Both the position numbers and the translations under genes were made by a program. The notes under the pieces were generated by a model that did no database searches, was not told the origin of the DNA, and worked only from the letters and a program-made list of their open reading frames with translations. Below, in pieces: positions 9,657-18,495 of a stretch of DNA of 64,000 bases (its first letter is position 1; the number at the start of each line of letters is the position of its first letter). This DNA comes from Paraburkholderia fynbosensis. GTDB lineage: Bacteria; Pseudomonadota; Gammaproteobacteria; Burkholderiales; Burkholderiaceae. Where the stretch lies: NCBI RefSeq assembly GCF_902859935.1, contig NZ_CADIKI010000001.1, positions 1 through 64,000 on the forward strand. The letters are read 5' to 3'.

Positions 9657-10190
9657 GTCGTTGCTCCGTTTTGCTTGTGAAGCGAACTCTACTGAGCGGC
9701 GGTATTTCCGTTGTGTTTGTGTGTAACAGGACGTGTCGATGCAACGGGCGCGGCTAACAGGAGGGATGCGTGGAGAGGGCGCCGGGAAAGCGCTTCATCG
9801 GGCGATGACAAGCTCGCCGCAACAGCGGCAAGCCATTGAACCGACTATGGAAAAAACGCTGCGCCCACGCATTGCGCATGACTGCGCGCGTGGAGCGGTC
9901 AATGCATCAACTGCCGGTAAGTGGATGACATCGTGTTTCGCGGCGGCTAGGCCAGGCGGATACATTCAGTTGCAGACTGAGGCGTGACGTTGCATAGCGA
10001 GCGGCATGCCCGCATGTTGCGCGTGCAGGCCTGCTGGCCTGCGTATACGCGGCACGACACGGCACGAGCGCCATCAGCTTTGGATAAGGTGCGATGCGTA
10101 GCATCGGCGAAATGTGCGTTCAGCGCTCGCGCAGACATGACGGCGCCAATGCTATGTCGAGTCAGCCGCGCTGTCATCGCAGCGCGCCGT
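9657..10190. other. Stretch without a confident gene
   Basis: About 530 bases between the His-rich lipoprotein and the IclR regulator. It holds the likely promoter of the minus-strand His-rich genes. Short open frames such as 9733-9987 (+) lack a good ribosome binding site and have unordered composition. No repeats, RNA gene or mobile-element remnant were seen. Confidence 0.5.
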
Positions 10191-11081
10191 TTATGCCGCC
10201 GATGCAGGTTCCGGCGCCGTCGCCGGCGCTTCGCGATAGCCGAGCCGCGTCGAGATCGCGAGTCCCGACTGCTTGAGCAACGCGACATAGTGCGACTTCG
10301 TGTCGGCGCCGCAGCGCATCGTCGGAAACGAAACGGACAGGCCGGCGATCACGCGGCCGAAGCGATCGAACACCGGCACCGCGATGCACCGCAGTCCTTC
10401 TTCCTGCTCCTCGTTGTCTTCGCCATAACCTTGCTCGCGCACGTGCGGCAGGATGCTGAGCACCGCTTCGGCGCAGGTGAGGGTCTTCTGCGTCGACTTG
10501 CGAAACTCGACATGCGAAAGCACCTCGCGCGCTTCGGCCGGGTCCATCCACGCAAGCAGCACCTTGCCGATCGCCGTGCTGTGCAGCGGATTGCGCCGGC
10601 CGATGCGCGACTGCATGCGCAAGCCGTAATCGGCGTCGATCTTGTGGATGTAGATGATCGCGTCTTCGTCGAACGCGCCGAGGTGCACCGCCTCGCGCGT
10701 CACCTGGCCGATGCGCCGCATCTCGATATCGGCCTCGCGCACGAGATCGACGCTCTCCAGCGCCTTCGCGCCGAGTTCGAACAGGCGGATCGTCAGCCGG
10801 TAGCGCTCGGTCTCGACTTCCTGCGTCACGTAGCCGAGCGCCTTGAGCGTCTGGACCACGCGATGCACGGTGGTCTTCGACATCGCAAGCCGTTGCGACA
10901 GTTCGCTGATGCCGATCTGTCCGCTGTCGCCGATCGCGTCGAGAATCGCGAACACGCGGCCGATCGACGACGCCGATTCGCCCCGTTCGCCGCCGTGGCC
11001 GGACTCGGCGCTCTGCGGGTGCTGGATCTGCGCGGCGCCGTCGTCCTTGCGCTGTTTGCCTGCTGTTGCCATTTCCGTCAT
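10191..11081 (-). CDS. kdgR: IclR-family regulator, KdgR-like
   Basis: A 296-residue IclR protein. An N-terminal winged helix-turn-helix (about residues 36-95, with M-S-K-T-T-V-H-R-V-V-Q-T-L) is followed by an effector domain (L-H-S-T-A-I-G-K-V-L-L-A-W, then R-C-I-A-V-P-V-F-D). A Lys/Glu-rich N-terminal extension of some 35 residues precedes the domain. It is followed on the other side of a short gap by kduD and kduI, so it is most likely the repressor of the uronate pathway, responding to 2-keto-3-deoxygluconate. ATG 11072 is an alternative start. Confidence 0.88.
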   Translation of the reverse strand: MTEMATAGKQRKDDGAAQIQHPQSAESGHGGERGESASSIGRVFAILDAIGDSGQIGISELSQRLAMSKTTVHRVVQTLKALGYVTQEVETERYRLTIRLFELGAKALESVDLVREADIEMRRIGQVTREAVHLGAFDEDAIIYIHKIDADYGLRMQSRIGRRNPLHSTAIGKVLLAWMDPAEAREVLSHVEFRKSTQKTLTCAEAVLSILPHVREQGYGEDNEEQEEGLRCIAVPVFDRFGRVIAGLSVSFPTMRCGADTKSHYVALLKQSGLAISTRLGYREAPATAPEPASAA

Positions 11082-11204
11082 TCCCTGTCTATGCGAACCC
11101 GTGCTGCGCCTGTGCGGGGCTCGCCCGCGCGATCGGCCACATCAGTCACGCTCGCTCACGCGGCGAGGCGCGCAAGCATACCGCTTCGCGCGCATGTGCG
11201 CCGG

Positions 11205-11975
11205 CTAGCGCGCAAGCCAGCCGCCATCTACCGCCAGTGTATGCCCGTGCACGTAGTCCGACGCGGACGACGCGAGAAATACGACCGGCCCCGCGAGATC
11301 TTCCGGCGCCCCCCACCGGCCCGCCGGAATCCGGCCGACGATCTCGTCGTTGCGCTGCGCGTCCTCGCGCAATGCCGCCGTGTTGGCGGTCGCCATATAG
11401 CCCGGCGCGATCGCGTTCACATTGATGCGCTGCGCGGCCCATTCGTTCGCAAGCAGCCGCGTCAGACCGAGCACGCCGCTTTTTGCCGCCGTGTACGAGG
11501 CGACCCGGATGCCGCCCTGGAACGACAGCATCGACGCGACGTTGATGATCTTGCCGCCGCTTTGCTGCCTGACGAACTGCCGCGCGGTGGCTTGCGACAG
11601 AAAGAACAGGCTCTTCAGATTGACGTCGACGACGGCATCCCAATCGTCTTCGGTGAAGTCGAGCGCATCCTCGCGGCGGATGATGCCGGCGTTGTTCACC
11701 AGTACGTCGACGCGGCCGAAGGCCTCGAGCGCGGCGCGCACGATGTCGTCGACGGGCGCGATCGAGCCGAGGTCGGCGCGCACGTCGGCGAAACGGCGCC
11801 CAATGGCCGCGACTCGCGCGGGCGTGGTGCCCGCATCGGCACGGCTCACGCCGACGATGTCGCAGCCGGCCGCAGCGAGCGCGAGCGCCATCGCGGCGCC
11901 GAGCCCCGTATTGCTGCCGGTGACGATGGCGACCTTGCCGGTGAGATCGAAAGTATTCACGTTGTTCAAACCCAT
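11205..11975 (-). CDS. kduD: 2-dehydro-3-deoxy-D-gluconate 5-dehydrogenase
   Basis: A 256-residue SDR with T-G-S-N-T-G-L-G at residues 19-26, N-N-A-G-I-I-R-R near 94, Ser148, and Tyr161/Lys165 in Y-T-A-A-K. The combination T-G-x-x-T-G-L-G with N-N-A-G-I-I-R-R is typical of KduD. The enzyme interconverts 3-deoxy-D-glycero-2,5-hexodiulosonate and 2-keto-3-deoxygluconate with NAD(P)H in the breakdown of unsaturated uronates from pectin or glycosaminoglycans. It lies 40 bp after kduI on the same strand, which confirms the assignment. Confidence 0.95.
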   Translation of the reverse strand: MGLNNVNTFDLTGKVAIVTGSNTGLGAAMALALAAAGCDIVGVSRADAGTTPARVAAIGRRFADVRADLGSIAPVDDIVRAALEAFGRVDVLVNNAGIIRREDALDFTEDDWDAVVDVNLKSLFFLSQATARQFVRQQSGGKIINVASMLSFQGGIRVASYTAAKSGVLGLTRLLANEWAAQRINVNAIAPGYMATANTAALREDAQRNDEIVGRIPAGRWGAPEDLAGPVVFLASSASDYVHGHTLAVDGGWLAR

Positions 11976-12015
11976 GTCGTATGCCGATGCTCGTCGGAAT
12001 CAGGCGGGCGGGCCG

Positions 12016-12852
12016 TCAACGCAGGTCGCCGATCGCGAGGTGATCCATGTCGCCGAACACCTGGTTCTCGCCGACCATGCCCCAGATGAACGTGTACGCG
12101 CGCGTGCCGACGCCCGAGTGAATCGACCAGCTCGGCGAGATCACGGCCTGTTCGTTGTGCACGAGAATGTGCCGCGTTTCATGCGGCTCGCCCATCATGT
12201 GAAAGACGGCGGCATCGTCGGCGACGTTGAAGTAGAAATACACTTCCATGCGTCGCTCGTGCGTGTGGCAGGGCATCGTGTTCCACAGGCTGCCCGGCTC
12301 GAGTTTGGTCATGCCCATCGACAGCTGGCAGGTAGGCAGCACCTCGGGCACGATGAACTTGTAGATGGTGCGGCGGTTGCTCGTGGCAGGATCGCCGAGC
12401 GTTTGCGGCGATGCCTGGGCGAGCGTGATCGTGCGGGTCGGACACGTTTCGTGCGCGGGCGCGCAGTTCAGATAGAACTTCGCCGGGCGCGCGGCGTCGT
12501 CGCTGCCGAACGCGATCGCCTGCGCGCCCTTGCCGATGTAGATCGCTTCCTCGTTGCGCACCGTATGGCGCGTACCGTCCACGTCGACCCAGCCGTCGCC
12601 GCCGATGTTGATCGCCCCGAGTTCGCGCCGCTCCAGCAGATAGTTGACGCCGATCGACTTGCCGAGCGAGCCGGGCACCTCGACTGCGCGCGTCGCCGGC
12701 CACACGCCGCCGACGATGATCCGGTCGATATGGCTATAGGTCAGCTTCAATGCGTCGCGCTCGAACACCTGCTCGACCAGAAACGCCTTGCGCAGCCCGG
12801 CGGTATCGAGCGTCCTCGCATACTCGCTGTTGACGGCCTGTCTCACTTCCAT
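12016..12852 (-). CDS. kduI: 5-dehydro-4-deoxy-D-glucuronate isomerase
   Basis: A 278-residue cupin-fold isomerase of the usual length. It starts M-E-V-R-Q-A-V-N and contains the zinc-site motif [14 protein letters not shown] near residue 194 and [10 protein letters not shown] near 246. KduI converts 5-keto-4-deoxyuronate to 3-deoxy-D-glycero-2,5-hexodiulosonate, the substrate of KduD. It heads the kduI-kduD unit, with an IclR-type operator about 90 bp upstream and the permease kdgT divergently placed. Confidence 0.96.
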   Translation of the reverse strand: MEVRQAVNSEYARTLDTAGLRKAFLVEQVFERDALKLTYSHIDRIIVGGVWPATRAVEVPGSLGKSIGVNYLLERRELGAINIGGDGWVDVDGTRHTVRNEEAIYIGKGAQAIAFGSDDAARPAKFYLNCAPAHETCPTRTITLAQASPQTLGDPATSNRRTIYKFIVPEVLPTCQLSMGMTKLEPGSLWNTMPCHTHERRMEVYFYFNVADDAAVFHMMGEPHETRHILVHNEQAVISPSWSIHSGVGTRAYTFIWGMVGENQVFGDMDHLAIGDLR

Positions 12853-13159
12853 GTTTTTCTCCGTTCGATTCGATTTGCGCAGGGTCGCCGCGCCGTGCGG
12901 CCACGCTGCGCTGCTCAGGACTGTAGCTCAGATTCTAGGTTTCGGAACAGTGGTCCGAAAAGTTTTGGCGCGCCTTCAAGCGTGCTAAGGCTTCCGGACG
13001 GCACACGGGTAAACGATGATCTTCATTTACAAAGAGAATCGGAACGTCGTTCCTTTCATGGTGTTATATTGCGCCGAAAGGAGCAGACCGGCGCCAGACC
13101 GGCGACCTTACCCCGGGTGATTCACCTGACCAACAGGACGCAAAGTCCATGGAGGAGGC
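12853..13159. promoter_or_regulatory. kduI/kdgT divergent promoter region with paired IclR-type operators
   Basis: The intergenic region contains two related palindromes: GGAACAGTGGTCC at 12944-12956, set in a longer TTTCGGA-N7-TCCGAAA repeat (12940-12960), and GGAACGTCGTTCC at 13041-13053. Both fit GGAAC-N3-G(G/T)TCC. IclR-family repressors commonly bind such GGAA/TTCC palindromes. One site lies near each divergent start (92 bp before kduI, 107 bp before kdgT), consistent with KdgR control of both. Confidence 0.65.
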
Positions 13160-14176
13160 ATGAAGATCAAGAAGGCCCTCGACCGCATTCCTGGCGGGCT
13201 GATGCTGGTTCCGCTGCTGCTCGGCGCCTGTGTCCACACGTTCGCGCCTAGCGCAGGCAAATACTTCGGGTCGTTCACCAACGGCCTGATCACCGGCACC
13301 GTGCCCATTCTGGCGGTGTGGTTCTTCTGCATGGGGGCAACGATCGACCTGCGGGCGACCGGCACCGTGCTGCGCAAGTCGGGCACGCTGCTCGCGACCA
13401 AGATGCTGGTGGCGTGGATCGTGACGATGATCGCGGCGCGCTTCATTCCGGTCGACGGCATCAAGACTGGGCTATTCGCCGGACTCTCGATCCTCGCGAT
13501 CACGACCTCGATGGACATGACCAACGGCGGTCTCTATGCCGCGGTGATGCAGCAATACGGGACCAAGGAAGAGGCGGGCGCGTTCGTGCTGATGTCGGTC
13601 GAATCGGGGCCGCTCGTCAGCATGATCATTCTGGGCGCGACGGGCGTCGCGTTCTTCGAGCCGCGGCTCTTTGCCGGCGCGGTGCTGCCGTTTCTGATCG
13701 GCTTCGCGCTGGGCAATTTCGACAGCGATCTGCGTGATCTGTTCGGCCGTTGCGTGCATCCGCTGATTCCGTTCTTCGGCTTTGCGCTCGGCAACGGCAT
13801 CGACCTGAACGTGATCGTGACGAGCGGCTTGCCGGGCGTCGTGCTCGGTCTCGGGGTGATCGTCGTGACGGGCATTCCGCTGATTCTGGCCGACCGCTGG
13901 ATTGCCGGCGGCAATGGGGCGGCAGGGCTGGCGGCATCGTCGACGGCGGGGGCTGCGGTGGCGAATCCGGCGATCATCGGCGACATGATTCCGAGCTTCA
14001 AGCCGCTGGTGCCGGCCGCGACCGCGATGGTCGCCACGGCTTGCCTCGTGACCGCAATTCTGGTGCCGATTCTCACGGCGCTATGGGTGCGTCGGCATCA
14101 CGCGCGCGATGCGTTGCGCGAGGATCTCGCGATTGCGCAAGCGGCGCCGCTCAAGGAGCGGGACGCGCGCGTTTGA
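13160..14176 (+). CDS. kdgT: 2-keto-3-deoxygluconate permease
   Basis: A 338-residue inner-membrane protein with about ten hydrophobic segments and the KdgT family start [17 protein letters not shown]. Characteristic internal stretches are [12 protein letters not shown] near residue 114 and [11 protein letters not shown] near 262. It imports 2-keto-3-deoxygluconate and related uronate breakdown products with protons. It has GGAGGAGG before ATG 13160 and is divergent from kduI with a shared operator region. The last 25 residues are charged and cytoplasmic. Confidence 0.95.
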   Translation: MKIKKALDRIPGGLMLVPLLLGACVHTFAPSAGKYFGSFTNGLITGTVPILAVWFFCMGATIDLRATGTVLRKSGTLLATKMLVAWIVTMIAARFIPVDGIKTGLFAGLSILAITTSMDMTNGGLYAAVMQQYGTKEEAGAFVLMSVESGPLVSMIILGATGVAFFEPRLFAGAVLPFLIGFALGNFDSDLRDLFGRCVHPLIPFFGFALGNGIDLNVIVTSGLPGVVLGLGVIVVTGIPLILADRWIAGGNGAAGLAASSTAGAAVANPAIIGDMIPSFKPLVPAATAMVATACLVTAILVPILTALWVRRHHARDALREDLAIAQAAPLKERDARV

Positions 14177-14189
14177 GAGGAACTGGTGC

Positions 14190-14214
14190 GGTTGCGTGAG
14201 TTTGCAACGCAACC
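14190..14214 (+). terminator. Hairpin after kdgT
   Basis: GGTTGCGT (14190-14197) pairs with ACGCAACC (14207-14214) around a 9-base loop, 13 bases beyond the kdgT stop. No T-run follows, so it is a weak terminator candidate. Confidence 0.35.
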
Positions 14215-14301
14215 GGCAAGTGGCCCACGTGCGCTCGCGGGATCGGAGCGCGGGGCCTTTAGCGGCAGCGGGAGCCGAGACCGTGTGCGAGGCCGCGCCG
14301 A

Positions 14302-14901
14302 CTAGCGCGCGAGCTTCGCTTCCAGCATCGTCTTCACCCCGGGCCATTCGTCATCGATGATGCTAAAGCGCACCGAGTTGCGCTTGCGTCCGTCCGGCAT
14401 GATCCGTTCATGCCGGACCACTCCTTCCTGTTTCGCACCGATGCGCAAAATCGCCGCGCGTGAGCGCTCGTTGAGCTCATCGGTCGTGAACTGCACGCGC
14501 ACGCATTGCATTGCGTCGAACGCGTGACTCAGCAGCAGGTACTTCGCCTCGGTGTTGACCGCCGAGCGCTGCACCGATTCGCTCAACCACGTATGGCCGA
14601 TTTCGAGCTTGCGGTTCGCGCGGTCGATCTTCCAGAAGCGCGTGCTGCCGACAATCGCGCCGCTTGCGCGCAGCACGATCACGAACGGCATCACGGTGCC
14701 GGCCGCGCAACCCTCGAGCGCGCTCGCGATATAGCCGCCGATGGTGTCCGGTCCCGGCACCACCGTCAGCTTCATGTTCCAGAGTTGGCCGTCGGCGGCG
14801 GCGTCGAGCAACGCTGGCGCGTGTTCCTGCCGAAGCGCCCTGAGTTCGACGGTGGCGCCGGTCAGCATGAGCGGCATGAGTCGGGAAATGGGGTCGTCCA
14901 T
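14302..14901 (-). CDS. GNAT-family N-acetyltransferase
   Basis: A 199-residue protein of the RimJ/RimL type of GNAT acetyltransferases. It has a strand-rich N-terminal half (V-E-L-R-A-L-R-Q-E-H), the I-V-G-S-T-R-F-W segment, and E-I-G-H-T-W-L near residue 116, with N-T-E-A-K-Y-L-L-L-S-H-A-F leading the acetyl-CoA helix. Acceptor unknown; this subgroup often acts on protein N termini or small amines. ATG 14901 was chosen because further upstream the frame crosses a transcription terminator (14911-14945). Confidence 0.85.
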   Translation of the reverse strand: MDDPISRLMPLMLTGATVELRALRQEHAPALLDAAADGQLWNMKLTVVPGPDTIGGYIASALEGCAAGTVMPFVIVLRASGAIVGSTRFWKIDRANRKLEIGHTWLSESVQRSAVNTEAKYLLLSHAFDAMQCVRVQFTTDELNERSRAAILRIGAKQEGVVRHERIMPDGRKRNSVRFSIIDDEWPGVKTMLEAKLAR

Positions 14902-14910
14902 GGTTCTATG

Positions 14911-14945
14911 GCAACAAAAAAGTCCGCGAGCCAAAGCTCGCGGAC
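14911..14945 (-). terminator. Rho-independent terminator of the aldehyde dehydrogenase gene
   Basis: A perfect 10-bp stem (GTCCGCGAGC at 14922-14931 with GCTCGCGGAC at 14936-14945) with a 4-base loop. On the minus strand it is followed by a run of six T (14921-14916). It lies about 85 bases after the stop of the gene at 15030 and just before the acetyltransferase start, so the two genes are separate transcripts. Confidence 0.88.
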
Positions 14946-15029
14946 CCGGTGCAGCGATTCGGAACGGGACGGGCCGAAAAGGCGGTTTCAACTCGCGCCG
15001 ATTTGCCTTCAGCCCGCCGCGGCGCGGCG

Positions 15030-16475
15030 TTAAGCCGCCAGCACCGATACGGCCTTGGTGACCAGATAGCCTTCCATCGCTTCCGGTCCGCCTTCCGAAC
15101 CGTAGCCGGAATCCTTCACACCGCCGAACGGCATTTCCGGCGAAGGCGTGGCCGGCTGGTTGATCCACAGCATGCCGACTTCCATTTGCTGCGACAGCAG
15201 GTGCACGTTGCTGAACGACTTCGTGTACGCATAGCCCGCGAGGCCGAACGGCAGACGGTTGGCTTCGGCGATCGCGTCTTCGAGCTTGTCGAAACCGCGA
15301 ATCGCGGCGATCGGGCCGAACGGCTCGTTGTTGAACACGTCGGCTTCGAGCGACACGTTGGTCAGCACGGTCGGCGCGAAGAAGTTGCCTTCCGAGCCCA
15401 CGCGTTCGCCGCCGGTTTCAACCTTGGCGCCGGTCTTGCGTGCGTCGTCGAGCACCTTGGTCATTGCGGAGAGACGGCGCGCGTTGGCGAGCGGCCCGAG
15501 GGTCGTGCCTTCCGTGAGGCCGTCGCCGAGCTTCAGGCTTTCGGCATGCTTGACCAGCGCCGCGGCGAATTCCTCGCGGATGCTGTTGTGCACGAGAAAG
15601 CGCGTCGGCGAGATGCAGACCTGGCCCGCGTTGCGGAACTTCGCGCCGCCGGCCGCCTTGACGGCGAGCGCCACGTCGGCGTCTTCCGCGACGATGACCG
15701 GCGCGTGACCGCCCAGCTCCATGGTCGCGCGCTTCATGTGCGCGCCGGCGAGGGCGGCCAGTTGCTTGCCGACGGGCGTCGAGCCCGTGAACGTGACCTT
15801 GCGGATCACCGGATGCGGAATCAGGTAGCTGGAAATTTCAGCCGGGTCGCCGAACACGAGGCCGACCGTGCCCGCCGGCACGCCGGCTTCGACGAACGCC
15901 TGCAGCAGTGCCGCCGGCGATGCCGGGGTTTCTTCCGGCGCCTTCACGAGGAACGAGCAGCCGCAGGCGAGCGCCGCGGAGAGCTTGCGCACCACCTGGT
16001 TGACCGGGAAGTTCCACGGCGTGAACGCCGCGACCGGGCCGATCGGCTCCTTGAGCACCAGTTGCTGCGCGGCAAGGTTGCGCGACGGCACGATCCGGCC
16101 ATACACGCGACGGCCTTCGTCGGCGAACCATTCGATGATGTCCGCGGCGGCGAGCACTTCGACGCGCGCTTCGGCGAACGGCTTGCCCTGTTCCTGCGTC
16201 ATCAGGCGGCCGATGTCGGAAGCGCGTTCGCGCACCAGAGCCGCGGCCTTGCGCATCGTTGTGGCGCGCTCGTTGGCCGGAATCTTGCGCCATGCTTCGA
16301 AGCCGCGTTGCGCGGCTTCGAGCGCGCGGTCGAGGTCGGCGATGCCGGCGTGCGCCACTTTGCCGATGGCCTGGCCCGTGGCCGGGTTGATGACGTCGAG
16401 GGTCTTGCCGCTGGCGGCGTCACACCACTCGCCGTTAATCAGAAGTCGGGTATCGGTATAGCTCGAAATGGCCAT
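15030..16475 (-). CDS. NAD(P)-dependent aldehyde dehydrogenase, succinate-semialdehyde / 2-oxoglutarate-semialdehyde type
   Basis: A 481-residue aldehyde dehydrogenase. The catalytic cysteine is in G-Q-V-C-I-S-P-T-R (about residue 284) and the general-base glutamate in M-E-L-G-G-H (about 251); F-T-G-S-T-P-V-G-K lines the cofactor site. The N terminus ([12 protein letters not shown]) and overall sequence strongly recall the Azospirillum 2-oxoglutarate-semialdehyde dehydrogenase of pentose catabolism as well as GabD-type enzymes. Sequence alone does not separate these substrates. Nearness to the 2-keto-3-deoxygluconate genes makes a sugar-acid role attractive (inference). Start ATG 16475. Confidence 0.88.
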   Translation of the reverse strand: MAISSYTDTRLLINGEWCDAASGKTLDVINPATGQAIGKVAHAGIADLDRALEAAQRGFEAWRKIPANERATTMRKAAALVRERASDIGRLMTQEQGKPFAEARVEVLAAADIIEWFADEGRRVYGRIVPSRNLAAQQLVLKEPIGPVAAFTPWNFPVNQVVRKLSAALACGCSFLVKAPEETPASPAALLQAFVEAGVPAGTVGLVFGDPAEISSYLIPHPVIRKVTFTGSTPVGKQLAALAGAHMKRATMELGGHAPVIVAEDADVALAVKAAGGAKFRNAGQVCISPTRFLVHNSIREEFAAALVKHAESLKLGDGLTEGTTLGPLANARRLSAMTKVLDDARKTGAKVETGGERVGSEGNFFAPTVLTNVSLEADVFNNEPFGPIAAIRGFDKLEDAIAEANRLPFGLAGYAYTKSFSNVHLLSQQMEVGMLWINQPATPSPEMPFGGVKDSGYGSEGGPEAMEGYLVTKAVSVLAA

Positions 16476-16854
16476 GCTGGGTTCCTGTAGTTGGGAAAAC
16501 GACAGGCCGCGCGATCTTGAAGCGATGAAACCGACCTGCGCGGCCATGGATGGACTGCCGATAGGACTCATCTTATCTGATTGCACGCAATCGCATCGGC
16601 CGCCGCCTCGCTTGCGGCACGCGGCACGGCGCTTGCGAGGCGGTTGTCGCGACGCCGGAAAAACCATAGAAGCGGCGCCGCGCAAACAGGCGTAAAGTCA
16701 GATGGCTGTGGCCGTGCCGCGGCAGGAGCAGGCGCGGCCCGCGATGGTGGGCGGCGCTGGTGCAATACAGATCAGCGCGAAGCAGGCTCCCGGCGCGGCA
16801 GGTCAAAGACGGCGAACAAGGTCCAATCAACCCAGATGCACACGAGGAATCGAC
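16476..16854. other. Intergenic promoter region between aldehyde dehydrogenase and cold-shock gene
   Basis: About 380 bases with divergent genes on either side. It must hold both promoters, and the cold-shock gene may have a long 5' leader, as is common for cspA. No gene, repeat or clear operator is visible. Confidence 0.5.
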
Positions 16855-17058
16855 ATGCCAACCGGTACAGTGAAGTGGTTCAACGACGCGAAAGGATTTG
16901 GCTTCATCACACCCGATGACGGCGGCGAAGATCTTTTCGCCCATTTTTCGGAGATTCGCTCCGAGGGCTTCAAATCGTTGCAGGAAAACCAGAAGGTCAG
17001 CTTTGAAATCAAGCAGGGGCCCAAGGGGAAACAGGCAGCGGATATCAAGCCGGTGTGA
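16855..17058 (+). CDS. Cold-shock protein (CspA family)
   Basis: A 67-residue single cold-shock domain with both RNA-binding motifs, K-G-F-G-F-I at about residues 13-18 and D-L-F-A-H-F near 27-32. Length and sequence are typical. CspA proteins bind single-stranded RNA and DNA and melt RNA structure. A GAGGA ribosome binding site precedes ATG 16855. An open frame extends upstream in phase but has no family-like sequence. Single-gene unit. Confidence 0.96.
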   Translation: MPTGTVKWFNDAKGFGFITPDDGGEDLFAHFSEIRSEGFKSLQENQKVSFEIKQGPKGKQAADIKPV

Positions 17059-17273
17059 AGGAAGAGGGGCAGCCGGTTCGCGTGCGGGATGAGATGCGGC
17101 CGGCTGCTTCGTGAGGCGTGGGTGGGATTCGGATGGGCGAAGGTGGCGGTCGCCGCCGGCACGCCAGTTCGAAGCAAGCCCTGAGCGCTCGAACGCCGGC
17201 GGGTGGGTTCTGCATTTCGATCCATCCGCGCACCCGGTCGCTGTATTCCGTATATTCCGCCGTCCGCCGCAGC

Positions 17274-17525
17274 CCCGATTCCTTCGAGCAACTCATCACG
17301 CAGGACCGCGAGCGTTTCATCGCGCCGATCGCGTGGATGCCGTTCGGTCACCGCCACGTCGCGCAGCAGCCGACCCGCGCGCTGCGGACCTGCTGCGTTG
17401 AGCAGCAGCACCCGGTCAGACAGGTAGAGCGCCTCGTCCAGATCGCGCGTGACGATGAGCGCGGCGGCGCCGTGCGCGCGCCGAAGCGCTTCCTGTGTCA
17501 GGCGCTGGCGGCGCCCGACGCCCAA
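17274..17525 (-). pseudogene. Remnant of an ABC-transporter ATP-binding protein
   Basis: In one minus-strand frame about 84 codons match the C-terminal end of nitrate/sulfonate/taurine-type ABC ATPases: T-Q-E-A-L-R-R-A-H-G-A-A-A-L-I-V-T-R-D-L-D-E-A-L-Y-L-S-D-R-V-L-L-L, with the H-loop His replaced by Arg (T-R-D instead of T-H-D). The following D-E-L-L-E-G-I-G is a normal-looking end region. The Walker A, signature and Walker B parts are absent upstream, and the frame runs on without a sensible stop. It is a decayed fragment of a once complete gene. Confidence 0.7.
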
Positions 17526-17856
17526 AGCAGCCTGGGAGTCGATCGGCGAGTTCTCCGCGCGACACTAATGGTCGCTTCGTCAGCCCGCCGTTACTTGCCA
17601 GTACGCGATGGTCGAGTGATTTGCCAACTGGCTCGCCAGTCGCAATTGGCATTTTTCAGCGTTAACTGAATAGGGACCGTCGAACCTATCGATCTCCCGC
17701 GCATGAACGCCATAGCGCATGACACCGTCAACGCAGTCAGCGCTCGGAATGTAGTGTCCCCCGACACCGCGACCCCATGGCCCGCCAGTGAAATGTGGCA
17801 CGATCAGTTCAACCGCCGCGGGCAACGCGGCACGTTGAGAATGCAGCGAGGGCATC
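17526..17856. other. Stretch without a recognisable gene
   Basis: About 330 bases beyond the ABC remnant. A minus-strand frame (17580-17927) exists but has no family features. The region may hold further decayed sequence from the same ABC gene, since no intact domain is visible on either strand. Confidence 0.45.
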
Positions 17857-18249
17857 GTGGACAAAAACAGCGCATACAAGGAAATAACCGACAACGGCGG
17901 CGCACCGTATGCAAGGTACTTCGCCACCCAGAACCCCGAGCACCCGCTTACGCCGTTCTGCCATCGCTACCTGTTCGAAAAGGATCTCGAAGCGAGAACC
18001 GCCGCGCACGACGAAGAGCGCGGCTTCGCGCTGAAGTCGCTCGCGCAGATGGAGTCGTCGTCGCATCTTGCGCAAGCGGCGGCGAGCGCGTCGCGCGATG
18101 CGGCCGCGGCCGCGCATACGTCCGCGCTGAGCGCGCGGCGCTCGGCATTCTGGACGATGATCGCCGCGATCGCGTCGGCGCTCGGCGTAGTGGTAAACGC
18201 TGCCCTCAATCTGGGCTGGCTCGACTGGGCAAGGCACGTTGTCCGATGA
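17857..18249 (+). CDS. Hypothetical protein with coiled-coil and C-terminal membrane helix
   Basis: A 130-residue protein starting at GTG 17857 after a GAGGG-like ribosome binding site. The N-terminal part contains C-H-R-Y-L-F-E-K-D. Residues about 60-95 form an Ala/Ser-rich helical stretch (S-H-L-A-Q-A-A-A-S-A-S-R-D-A), and a single hydrophobic segment runs from about 100 to 120 (F-W-T-M-I-A-A-I-A-S-A-L-G-V-V-V). It looks like a membrane-anchored protein with the helix exposed on one side. No family recognised. Confidence 0.65.
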   Translation: MDKNSAYKEITDNGGAPYARYFATQNPEHPLTPFCHRYLFEKDLEARTAAHDEERGFALKSLAQMESSSHLAQAAASASRDAAAAAHTSALSARRSAFWTMIAAIASALGVVVNAALNLGWLDWARHVVR

Positions 18250-18371
18250 GACAGGCAACACGCGAGTCACCGCGCATTTTTTGTCCGGCTAGCATAAGAA
18301 AAAGACAGGGGTGCGTGACGTGAAACTAAACCGCAGAACCATGCCGCGCATCGCGTGAAGGCAGTATTATT

Positions 18372-18388
18372 CATCAGGTTTCCTTCAG
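18372..18388. promoter_or_regulatory. OmpR-type direct-repeat site upstream of hpnJ
   Basis: CATCAG-GTTTC-CTTCAG: two 6-bp half-sites with a 5-bp spacer (11-bp period), as in PmrA/QseB boxes. Thirteen bases of it (AGGTTTCCTTCAG) are identical to a site before the response-regulator gene at 24539-24555. It lies 108 bp upstream of the hpnJ start. Confidence 0.55.
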
Positions 18389-18495
18389 CTTTGCTCCGTA
18401 CTATCTGCGCCACCCGTTCGCGTTCGCACGAACCACGGTTCCGATAGTGTCTCGACAGAAAACTGAAAACGCCGCACAGGCTTGCTGGAGTCCCT

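Noticed and set aside
9733..9987. An 84-codon plus-strand frame in the gap before kdgR
   Set aside because: No convincing ribosome binding site, no signal peptide or domain, and composition like random GC-rich DNA.
9984..12089. A 701-codon plus-strand open frame
   Set aside because: Antisense to kdgR and kduD, which have clear family motifs. The translated product is Arg/His/Ala-rich shadow sequence.
14949..16490. A 513-codon plus-strand open frame
   Set aside because: Antisense to the aldehyde dehydrogenase gene and its terminator; no recognisable protein features.
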